Shown: positions 1-6,355 of the stretch, piece by piece
Numbering within the stretch: the stretch's first letter is position 1
Layout: each line of letters starts with the position of its first letter
NCBI GenBank assembly: GCA_036274195.1
Contig: DASUGD010000074.1
Location: 1 to 10,875 of the forward strand
Direction of reading: 5' to 3'
Length of the DNA: 10,875 nucleotides
Origin: JAJKIV01 sp036274195
GTDB taxonomy: Bacteria > Gemmatimonadota > Gemmatimonadetes > Gemmatimonadales > Gemmatimonadaceae
Program-made: the position numbers and the translations under genes
Notes under the pieces: generated by a model
What the model was told of the DNA's origin: nothing
Database searches by the model: none
Seen by the model: the letters and a program-made list of their open reading frames with translations, nothing else

Positions 1-1
1 C

Positions 2-229
2 GAGGTGCGGGTCTGGCTCGGCCGACGGGCGACCACCAAGCACTGGCTGTTCCGCACGGTCCGCCTGCGAAGGGCGTCCCTCGAGCTGTTGGCGATCATC
101 ACCGCGCTCGCGATTCGCAACGAGGATGACGCCGATGCGAAGCGCATCCTCGAGCTCGCGCGAAAGAGCCGGAATGCCGGCATCCGCCGAGCGGCGCTGC
201 AGCGCGAGACCGTCGAGGTACCCTCGTGA
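2..229 (+). CDS. HEAT-like helical repeat protein, C-terminal fragment (5' end off the window)
   Basis: The reading frame is open from the left edge and ends at TGA 227-229, so only about 75 C-terminal residues are visible and the true start lies upstream. The visible part is predicted to be all helical. A segment of the type ELLAIITALAIRNEDDADAK, then RILELARKSRNAGIRRAALQ, has the paired-helix, Arg/Leu/Ala-rich pattern seen in HEAT or Armadillo-like repeats, which usually act as protein-binding scaffolds. No catalytic motif is visible. The stop overlaps the GTG start of the HD-GYP gene (GTGA at 226-229), so the two are probably co-transcribed and translationally coupled, which suggests related jobs. 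The HEAT assignment rests on helical pattern only; the missing N-terminus could hold other domains. Confidence 0.6.
   Translation, partial: EVRVWLGRRATTKHWLFRTVRLRRASLELLAIITALAIRNEDDADAKRILELARKSRNAGIRRAALQRETVEVPS
215..218 (+). promoter_or_regulatory. Ribosome binding site of the HD-GYP gene
   Basis: GAGG at 215-218 lies seven bases upstream of the GTG at 226. It sits inside the upstream coding region and supports the GTG start and coupling through the GTGA overlap. Confidence 0.55.
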
Positions 230-1431
230 CCGAAGCCATTCGGTTCCTGACGTCGCTCGCTCAGGCGTTGGCGAAGATGTCGCTCTACGCGGACGGGCAT
301 CCCACGCGCGCGAAGGCCGCCGACGTGTCGTTCGCGCAGCTGCGCGAGCTGCAGAAGGTCGATGCGAAGCCACGCTTCTCGTTCCTCGGTCCGGCGGTCG
401 TCTACGGTGACCGCGCGATCCGCGAGCTCTCCGACTGGGATTGGTCCGCAAGGCTTTCTGGCGCGGGAATCCAGCGCATCGAGTTCCCGGAGTCGGTGGA
501 TCCCGAGGACTATCGGGGCTTTCTCGAGGAGATTCTGACGAACATCGCGTTGGTGGCCGGTGGAAAGCTGCGATCCGAGGAGGAGCAGGGACTTCGGCGC
601 CTCACCCCAATCCGTTTCGGTGCCATCGGCGTGCGCGCGAGCCAGGAGCGCTCCACGACGATCGAGGAAGAGGTACCGAGTGAGCCGGCGCTCCAACTGG
701 ATCTCACGGAGGAAGCGGATGTCGTGATGTGGATGCACGACGAGGTGGCCGCCAGGGGGCGCCTGCCACTCGTGGAGGCGGAGATTGTCATCGACTCGCT
801 GACCAACGCGATGCACCAGCAGGCCAACGCGTTGGTCCCGCTGCTGACGTTGAAGGAGTTCGACCAGTACACGACCACCCATGCGCTCAACGTGGCCGTG
901 TTGGCCATGGGGCTCGCCGAACATCTGGGTTTGTCGACGCGCGAGGTACGGGCGTACGGTGTCGCCGGCCTGCTGCACGACCTCGGGAAGGTCAGGATTC
1001 CGGTGGAGATCGTGCAGAAGCCGGGTGCGCTGACGCCCGAGGAGCGGGCGATCATGTGCCAGCACCCGGTGGATGGTGCGCGACTGATTCTCGAATCGGA
1101 CAACCGGCTCGATCTGAGCGCTGCCGTGGCGTTCGAGCATCACATCATGATCGACGGCGGCGGATACCCCAGCCGACGAAGTCGCCGCGATTGCCATCAC
1201 GCGAGCATGCTCGTGCACGTGTGCGACGTGTTCGACGCGCTGCGCACGCACCGTCCATACCGCGTGGCGTGGGAAACGAACGCCGTCGTGGACTACATCA
1301 CGCAGCGGGCGAGCACGGAATTCCATCCGGACATCGCGAAGGCGTTCGTGGCGATGCTGCGGGAGCGCGAGCTTCGCGACGCGCGGGCAGACGCGATCGA
1401 TGGGCTGGCCATCGACCATGCTGTTGCCTAA
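226..1431 (+). CDS. HD-GYP domain phosphohydrolase
   Basis: This 401-residue soluble protein carries a C-terminal HD-GYP domain (about residues 205-370), the family that hydrolyses cyclic di-GMP and related cyclic dinucleotides. Visible signature residues are H219 in a THALNVA helix, the H251-D252 pair in LLHDLGK with K255, H280 in the QHP motif, H305-H306, DGGGYP at 310-315, and CDVFDALRTHRPYR around 333-346. Thus the metal-binding core looks intact. Two deviations: the usual HHE motif reads HHI, and the GLxG stretch after GYP is replaced by a basic SRRSRRD segment (316-322). The N-terminal ~200 residues are not a recognisable receiver domain; they end in an acidic linker (about 145-170) and may be a family-specific sensor. 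I see no signal peptide or membrane helix. GTG 226 is chosen because of the GAGG seven bases upstream and the overlap with the preceding stop. Activity is inferred, not shown. Confidence 0.9.
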   Translation: MTEAIRFLTSLAQALAKMSLYADGHPTRAKAADVSFAQLRELQKVDAKPRFSFLGPAVVYGDRAIRELSDWDWSARLSGAGIQRIEFPESVDPEDYRGFLEEILTNIALVAGGKLRSEEEQGLRRLTPIRFGAIGVRASQERSTTIEEEVPSEPALQLDLTEEADVVMWMHDEVAARGRLPLVEAEIVIDSLTNAMHQQANALVPLLTLKEFDQYTTTHALNVAVLAMGLAEHLGLSTREVRAYGVAGLLHDLGKVRIPVEIVQKPGALTPEERAIMCQHPVDGARLILESDNRLDLSAAVAFEHHIMIDGGGYPSRRSRRDCHHASMLVHVCDVFDALRTHRPYRVAWETNAVVDYITQRASTEFHPDIAKAFVAMLRERELRDARADAIDGLAIDHAVA

Positions 1432-1439
1432 CGAATCCA

Positions 1440-1513
1440 GAATAGAGGGAACGGGGAACCGGGAACAGCGACTCCGCGTGGAGCCCCTGTTCCCCGTTCC
1501 CGGCACTCTATTC
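1440..1513. repeat. Mosaic inverted repeat between convergent genes; probable bidirectional terminator
   Basis: The gap between the HD-GYP stop (1431) and the susD stop (1529) is almost wholly filled by a long imperfect inverted repeat. GAATAGAG (1440-1447) pairs with CTCTATTC (1506-1513). Internal GGGAAC and GGGGAAC units pair with GTTCCC and GTTCCCC units. GGGAACAG (1461-1468) pairs with CTGTTCCC (1487-1494), and an apical CTCC (1472-1475) pairs with GGAG (1480-1483) around a GCGT loop. A further GATTCCC lies just outside. The position between convergent stops fits a two-way transcription terminator, although no clear T-tract follows. Its modular GGGAAC/GGGAAT composition also resembles dispersed intergenic REP-like elements, so it may be a repeat that has been recruited as a terminator. 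Confidence 0.75.
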
Positions 1514-1528
1514 CCGATTCCCTATCGG

Positions 1529-2848
1529 TTACGTGATGTTCGGATTGTTGAAGCGTTCGATGTCCGGCAGCGGCAGGCATCGTGTGTTGCCGTACGTACC
1601 ACCCTTGAGCGGGAAGGGCGTCCCCACCGCGGGATTGAACGGCAGGTTGAAGCGCTGGAGGTCGTAGTTCCGGAAGCCCTCCAGGAACAGCGCACGACGA
1701 CGCTCGTCAATCACGAGTGCCTGGATCGACGCGTCATCGGTCGGGCCCGTGTACGGCAGCAGTCCCGCCGTGGCGCGCAACCCGTTGATCGCGGTGACCG
1801 CCGCGGCACCACCCTGCGCCTCGGCGAGGATGAGCTGCGCTTCCTCGTAGCTCGCGATCCGCGTCGGCGCGGCGTCGCCGTCGGCGTACTTGTTAGGCAC
1901 GTAGATCACCGACTTGGCATCGGCGGGCCGGGTTTCCGTCACCGTCGCCGCCGACCGCGGGTCGACCTCTCCCCTTTCCGTCGTGGGATTGAGCGACTCC
2001 ACGGTGTAGAACCCGAACTGCTCCGTAATGGCGTAGAGGCGGTTGTACAGCCGGTTGTCGCTGGCATCGTTCGCTGCGTTCAGGACGAACCCGGCCGGTA
2101 CGAGCGCCGCATCTTCCGCCGCCCCGGTCTTGTTCCCCTGGAAGAGGCGAACGCGCGCGCGGCCGACGTAGGCAGCGTTCACGATGTCGGGCTGGCTCGT
2201 CGCCTGGCCCGTCGTGATGGCGGTCGTGAATCGTTCTTCCGCCAGCGCGAACATACCCGCCTGGTCCACCTGAGGCCCGAGGTCGAACGCGGCCTCGCAC
2301 ATCGACATTCCCAGCGCCGCATAGCTGAACCCGGCGTACAGCGCCGCTTTCGCGATGAGCTCCTGACGGTTCGGAACCTCGGCGTCCGTCCACTTGTTGC
2401 TCAGGTTGTCGAGCGCGTGGTCGGCGTCCCACCGCGCCGTCGACAGCGGGTTGTAGATCCCCGGCGTCTGGTTGTTGTTGCACAGGTTGACGCCGTAGGA
2501 GCCACCGGGCTGCGTGTTGGCGTCGCGGCGGTCGTAGGGCCATGCCGCCGCGCCCAGCTGAGCATCCGCCAGCTCGTCGCTGATGATGCCCTCGACGGCG
2601 ACCATGGCGCCGAACGCGCACTCGAAGTCCGCGACAGCGCTGTTGACCGCAAGCTCTGCGTTCTTGGGATCGTCGATCATGCTGACCGGCACCGTCCCCG
2701 GCGTATCGACCGCGAGGAGGTCGTTCGAGTTGCACGCCACGACGGTGCCCAGGATCGCGACCAGCGCAGCGAGTGACACCGCGCCGCGGCGCGTCCTCAA
2801 CCGCGCGTCGGCCTCGGCGCTTCGAGTCTTTTGCTGTATGGAAGTCAT
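1529..2848 (-). CDS. SusD/RagB-family nutrient-binding outer-membrane lipoprotein
   Basis: This 439-residue protein is the surface lipoprotein partner of the SusC receptor encoded just upstream; SusD proteins cap the SusC barrel and help capture the substrate. The N-terminus has a basic stretch, a hydrophobic helix (about 23-38) and a lipobox VVAC with the acylated cysteine at residue 39, followed by a short polar NSND linker. The diagnostic C-terminal SusD signature is present: an ERR-ALFLEGFR motif at about 382-393 followed by NYDLQRF, then PLPDIERFNNP near the end. ATG 2848 is chosen because it starts a normal lipoprotein signal. The open frame extends 16 codons further to a GTG at 2896, but that gives an unlikely leader. 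No strong Shine-Dalgarno precedes ATG 2848, so coupling to susC translation is plausible. Four further cysteines lie in the mature chain. The substrate cannot be told: no glycosidase, lyase or peptidase gene adjoins. Confidence 0.93.
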   Translation of the reverse strand: MTSIQQKTRSAEADARLRTRRGAVSLAALVAILGTVVACNSNDLLAVDTPGTVPVSMIDDPKNAELAVNSAVADFECAFGAMVAVEGIISDELADAQLGAAAWPYDRRDANTQPGGSYGVNLCNNNQTPGIYNPLSTARWDADHALDNLSNKWTDAEVPNRQELIAKAALYAGFSYAALGMSMCEAAFDLGPQVDQAGMFALAEERFTTAITTGQATSQPDIVNAAYVGRARVRLFQGNKTGAAEDAALVPAGFVLNAANDASDNRLYNRLYAITEQFGFYTVESLNPTTERGEVDPRSAATVTETRPADAKSVIYVPNKYADGDAAPTRIASYEEAQLILAEAQGGAAAVTAINGLRATAGLLPYTGPTDDASIQALVIDERRRALFLEGFRNYDLQRFNLPFNPAVGTPFPLKGGTYGNTRCLPLPDIERFNNPNIT

Positions 2849-2860
2849 CGGTGAAAACCG
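2849..2860 (-). other. Small hairpin abutting the susD start codon
   Basis: CGGT (2849-2852) and ACCG (2857-2860) are perfectly complementary. In the transcript (minus strand) they form a four-pair stem with a UUUC loop that ends at the base just before the AUG. It occupies the 49-base gap between the susC stop and susD start, where no good ribosome binding site is seen. It might tune the susC:susD ratio, but so short a stem could be chance. Confidence 0.3.
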
Positions 2861-2897
2861 TCCGTTGTTCCGGTTGTTAGGCAGTGGTCGATGCACG

Positions 2898-5800
2898 TCA
2901 GTAGCCCAGGCGAATGGTGAGCACCAGCGATGTGAGCTGGGGCATGTGTGCCTGGTCCACGTTCACCGGCGTTCCGGACACGAACTCGCTTTCCGGATCG
3001 AGGCCCGTATACGGCGTCCAGGTGTGCAGGTTGCGCGCGGACAACGTGAACCCGGCGTTCTTCGCCCATGCCTTGGCCGCCAGCTGGGTCGGCACGTCGT
3101 AGGAGAGCGAGACCTCGCGGAGCTTCAGGTACTTCGCGTCGTTGATCACGAAGTCGCGGAGCGTCCCGTTGGTCTGCATCTGCACCAGCTCCCGCGGATT
3201 GGTCTTCTCGGGTTGGAGATACTCGGCGCAGGTGTAGAAGATCTGGCAGCGAATACGGAGGTTGTTGTCGAGCCGCTTGTATCCCGTCGCGTAGTCGGCC
3301 ATCGCGTACACGCTGAAGTTCCGCAGGAACCGGACGGTGGTCGTGAAAGCGCCTTCGGCGGTCGGGATCGAGTGGCCGAGGAACACCTTGGGCGCAATGA
3401 CGCCGCCGTTGTCGTTGAGGCACGGCGTCGGCTGGCCGCGACCGTTGTCGCACATCGAGTTGATGGCGCGGCGCGTGGTGGGATCGTACTCGGCGCTCAG
3501 CACCTTGTACGAGAACCAGTCGAACGGTGCGTACCCGATGCGGTGCGACGCCGATCCAAGGTCGATCGTGGTGTCGACGCCGTTCAGTTTGTTGATCTTC
3601 GACGAGTGCGTCCCGAGCGTGAAGCTCACGTCCCACGCGTAGTCACGCGTGTTGACGATCGAGCCCTTGAGCCCGAGCTCGATGCCCTGCTTGGTGATCT
3701 GACCGGAGTTGAAGTACTGGTTCTGCGCCCCAAACCCCGTGCTCGGAGCGACGCTGCGCGACAGGATCGCGTCCTTCGACCTGTCGTGGAAATAGGTGAA
3801 GTCGATGCCGAACCGGTCGCTGAACATGCTCGACTCGAAGCCGAGCTCCAGTCCCTCGACGCGCTCCGGCTTCAGGTCCTGGTTCCCGAGCGTGTTGGGC
3901 GTGAGCACGCCCTGTCCGTTCGGTCCTGCCACCGGTGTCAGCGTCTTGAGCGCGGTGTTGAGCGCCGGCTGCTGTCCCGACGCGCCGTACGCGCCGCGCA
4001 GCCGCAGGCTGCTGAACGCTTTCGGCAGCCACCCCTGCACCCACGGATCCTCGCTGGCGACGTACGACACACTGGCCTTCGGGTACCACACCCACTTCAC
4101 GTCGCTGCCGAACGAGCTGTTGTTGTCCACGCGGGCCGCGCCCGTGACGTATAGCCGGTCCTTCCAGCCAAGCTGCTCCTGGGCGTAATAGCCGAGCGTG
4201 TTGTTCCCCGACCAGCCGTCCCGGAGGCCGACCTTCGTGCCGGCAGCGTCAATGGTCTGGAGCCCGGGTGCCGGGAAGAAATCACCCTCCCCCTGAATGA
4301 ACTGGTCGTGGCGCGTGTAGTACTGCACGCCTAACGATGTCTTCGACGACAGGGTGCTCGTCGGGCTGAAGTTCAGGCTGCCCGTGTAGTCGTACGTGTT
4401 GTAGGTGGCCTGGTGCTGGTTGTTGTAGCGATAGCCCTTCGCGTAGTTGCCCCAGAAGAACGCGGCGGTGTCGTTCGTGAGGTACGGCACCGTCTCGGGG
4501 TTGCCCTCGTTGTTGTAGTCCGTGCCGATCGCGAAACGGTGCGACATCCACGTGAACGGCCGCCACTGGATCGTGGCGCTGGCGGTCAGGCGGTTCAGCA
4601 GCTGCGCGTCGTACAGCTGGTTGAACGCGATGGGTGGAGTGCTCTGGAATCCGCGCACGTACGTGCACCCCACGTTGCCTGCTTCGCAGAACTGCGGGAG
4701 GTTCGCGGGATTCGAGTACATTGACTCCCACATGGCGCCGCCGCAGCCAGCCTCGCACGAGAGCTGCGTGTTGCTGTTGATGTAGCCGACGCTCGTGCTG
4801 ATATCGACCTTCGAGTTCGGCGTGATGCTGAGGTTCGTGCGCACGCTGCGCTGGTTCCGCGAGTTGGTGCGCTCGGCGCCTTCGTTCGAGCCGATCTCGC
4901 CACTGGCGAAGTAACGGAGGAGGTTGTTGCCGCCGCTCACGTTCATCGCGTAGTTGCGGACCTGACCATCGCGGAAGATGGGCGTTCCGCGCGCTTCCTC
5001 CTGCTTCACGACATTGAGCCCGAGCAGCGGGCCGGCCTCGGCGTTCGAGTTGAGACACTGGTCCGGCGTTGGCTGCACGCAGTAATTCGTCGCGATGCGC
5101 CCTTCGGCGTTCTGGAACCAGTTGGCGCCGCCCTGGAACTGGAACGAGAACTTGGTCCCGCCGGCGGAACCCTTCTTGGTGATGATGTTGATCACGCCGC
5201 GCGCGGCTTCGGTGCCGTAGAGGGTTGCCGCGGCCGGTCCCTTCAGCACCTCGATGCTCTCGATCTCGCTCGGATCGAAGTCGTTCAGGCGCGACACGAC
5301 ACCTGACCCGAACGCCTGCACGGAGTTGCCGCTTCCGGTCGCGTTGTTCACGCGGATGCCATCGACGTACACGAGCGGCTGGCTCGACAGCGACAGCGTT
5401 CCCATGCCGCGAATGCGGATGTTCGCGCCGGCGCCGATCTGTCCGGTACCGGGGAGCACGACGACGCCCGGCGTCCGGCCGTTGAGCACGGCCTCGACCG
5501 ACGGAATGGCGGTCTTGGACACCACGTCGGCGACGTTGACCTGCGCGACCGACGTCCCGAGCGAGCGAACCTGCTCGCCGCCCGCGGTACCCGTCACGAC
5601 CACCTGATTGAGCTCGACCGCCCGCTCGGACAGGATGAAGCGCACGTTGGTCGATCCGACGGTGACGGTCTGGGTCTCGGGTCGATAGCCGAGCGCCCGG
5701 ACGTTGATGGTGACACTGGTCCCGGTGATCCCGGTGATGCGGAATCGGCCGGAGGCGTCGGTGGTGGTGCCGACGCCGGCTTGCCCCTCGACGGCGACCT

Positions 5801-6008
5801 GTGCGCCGGCCAGGGGACGCTGGGCGCCCTCGACCACCACGGTACCGCTGACGGTGCCCGGCGGGTTCTGGGCGACGACGGGCGCGGCGAACAGGGTCGC
5901 CGCGAGGGTGAGTGCGAGGTTCGCGACGCGCGGCCACCCACGACGACCTGTGGGGTGGCGCTGCCTAACGGCATGCGTGGCGAACGAGACGGATCCGGTT
6001 TGGGTCAT
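2898..6008 (-). CDS. SusC/RagA-family TonB-dependent outer-membrane receptor
   Basis: This 1036-residue outer-membrane receptor imports a nutrient with energy from TonB-ExbBD. Domains in order: a signal peptide with a long basic n-region, hydrophobic core about 28-42 and probable cleavage after APVVA (residue 46); a carboxypeptidase-regulatory-like beta-sandwich (about 52-128; PLAGAQVAVEG, TTDASGRFRITG), typical of SusC proteins; a TonB-box-like VELNQVVVTG (131-140); a plug domain (about 145-280) with the SusC signature IRIRGMGTLSLSSQPLVYVDG and later SIEVLKGPAAATLYG; then a large beta-barrel ending in LVLTIRLGY, whose terminal aromatic residue is the usual BAM recognition signal. ATG 6008 is chosen because GGAGG lies six bases upstream and a proper signal peptide follows; the open frame runs further upstream only because the leader lacks stops. 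All ten cysteines occur as five close pairs. The gene is first of a susC-susD operon. The substrate is unknown. Confidence 0.95.
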   Translation of the reverse strand: MTQTGSVSFATHAVRQRHPTGRRGWPRVANLALTLAATLFAAPVVAQNPPGTVSGTVVVEGAQRPLAGAQVAVEGQAGVGTTTDASGRFRITGITGTSVTINVRALGYRPETQTVTVGSTNVRFILSERAVELNQVVVTGTAGGEQVRSLGTSVAQVNVADVVSKTAIPSVEAVLNGRTPGVVVLPGTGQIGAGANIRIRGMGTLSLSSQPLVYVDGIRVNNATGSGNSVQAFGSGVVSRLNDFDPSEIESIEVLKGPAAATLYGTEAARGVINIITKKGSAGGTKFSFQFQGGANWFQNAEGRIATNYCVQPTPDQCLNSNAEAGPLLGLNVVKQEEARGTPIFRDGQVRNYAMNVSGGNNLLRYFASGEIGSNEGAERTNSRNQRSVRTNLSITPNSKVDISTSVGYINSNTQLSCEAGCGGAMWESMYSNPANLPQFCEAGNVGCTYVRGFQSTPPIAFNQLYDAQLLNRLTASATIQWRPFTWMSHRFAIGTDYNNEGNPETVPYLTNDTAAFFWGNYAKGYRYNNQHQATYNTYDYTGSLNFSPTSTLSSKTSLGVQYYTRHDQFIQGEGDFFPAPGLQTIDAAGTKVGLRDGWSGNNTLGYYAQEQLGWKDRLYVTGAARVDNNSSFGSDVKWVWYPKASVSYVASEDPWVQGWLPKAFSSLRLRGAYGASGQQPALNTALKTLTPVAGPNGQGVLTPNTLGNQDLKPERVEGLELGFESSMFSDRFGIDFTYFHDRSKDAILSRSVAPSTGFGAQNQYFNSGQITKQGIELGLKGSIVNTRDYAWDVSFTLGTHSSKINKLNGVDTTIDLGSASHRIGYAPFDWFSYKVLSAEYDPTTRRAINSMCDNGRGQPTPCLNDNGGVIAPKVFLGHSIPTAEGAFTTTVRFLRNFSVYAMADYATGYKRLDNNLRIRCQIFYTCAEYLQPEKTNPRELVQMQTNGTLRDFVINDAKYLKLREVSLSYDVPTQLAAKAWAKNAGFTLSARNLHTWTPYTGLDPESEFVSGTPVNVDQAHMPQLTSLVLTIRLGY

Positions 6009-6014
6009 CGGCTT

Positions 6015-6019
6015 CCTCC
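6015..6019 (-). promoter_or_regulatory. Strong ribosome binding site of susC
   Basis: On the minus strand GGAGG (complement of CCTCC at 6015-6019) stands six bases before ATG 6008. It decides the susC start over the longer open frame that begins near 6134. Confidence 0.8.
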
Positions 6020-6063
6020 GATGGATCGGGAGATGAACGCCGGCAGAGCGCCGCCAGTCCGCT

Positions 6064-6105
6064 GTGCACCGGAGTGGTACACCAGTGCACCACAATGGTA
6101 CACCA
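6064..6105. promoter_or_regulatory. Two 21-bp tandem repeats, each with a TGGTACACCA dyad; probable operator pair in the susC leader
   Basis: Two adjacent 21-bp copies (6064-6084 and 6085-6105) differ at only three positions, all in the centre. Each starts with GTGCACC, which contains the palindrome GTGCAC, and ends with TGGTACACCA, whose TGGT and ACCA arms are inverted repeats around two bases. Identical sites are therefore spaced exactly two helical turns apart on one DNA face, as expected for cooperative repressor binding. The TGGT-NN-ACCA form resembles operators of the FadR subfamily of GntR regulators, but other dimeric regulators bind similar dyads. They lie 56-97 bases upstream of the susC ATG, so in its promoter or 5' leader. 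No regulator gene of that family is in the window. Confidence 0.6.
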
Positions 6106-6355
6106 GCTAGAGGCCGACGGAGCGCTTGCCGCAAATCAGGGGGGTCCTATGGGTGAGGACAGGGGTTTCTCCTGACGCCGCAACAGTGCAATCGCCACGC
6201 GGCGATCCGCAAGCAGGTTGCGACGTCCGGCTTTTGTGAATTGATCCCACTACGCCGGACGGGTGAATTGGTATGCCATACTCGACCGTAATGGTAGGGG
6301 GGCCAAGTCGATGCTCATTACGTGATCATCGCCGACGACGCCACCTTCACATCCT
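6106..6355. other. Divergent intergenic region between susC and the histidine kinase gene
   Basis: No credible gene is seen here. It should hold the outward promoters of both neighbours, but no -35/-10 pair is convincing on either strand. Small structures are visible: GTCCT (6144-6148) with AGGAC (6156-6160); CAGGGG-TTT-CTCCTG (6160-6174) with one mismatch; and a perfect ATCGCC/GGCGAT stem with a four-base loop (6191-6206). A short GTG-started frame at 6322 opens with MIIADDAT, which recalls a response-regulator N-terminus, but it does not continue as one. The segment 6225-6300 is noticeably richer in A and T than the surrounding genes, which suits a promoter. Confidence 0.5.
6236..6281. promoter_or_regulatory. 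GTGAATTG direct repeats and a GTATG-C-CATAC dyad upstream of the kinase gene
   Basis: GTGAATTG occurs twice, at 6236-6243 and 6263-6270, 27 bases apart. The second copy is followed immediately by GTATGCCATAC (6271-6281), a perfect five-base inverted repeat around one base. Such a dyad in an AT-enriched spot 75 bases before the kinase ATG looks like a transcription factor site or promoter overlap. The regulator is unknown; it differs from the TGGTACACCA pair nearer susC, though both share a TGGTA core. Confidence 0.4.

Noticed and set aside
1400..2776. Long + strand open frame (458 codons) antisense to susD
   Set aside because: Arg/Val-rich composition with no recognisable domain, lying wholly opposite a clear SusD gene; a typical GC-rich antisense shadow.
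4282..5937. 551-codon minus-strand frame overlapping susC in another frame
   Set aside because: Arg-rich low-complexity translation inside a gene whose own frame has full SusC signatures.
2898..6134. susC start extended to 6134
   Set aside because: The extra 42 codons would translate the tandem operator repeats (GVPLWCT, GVPLRCT) and bury the signal peptide; GGAGG before ATG 6008 fits much better.
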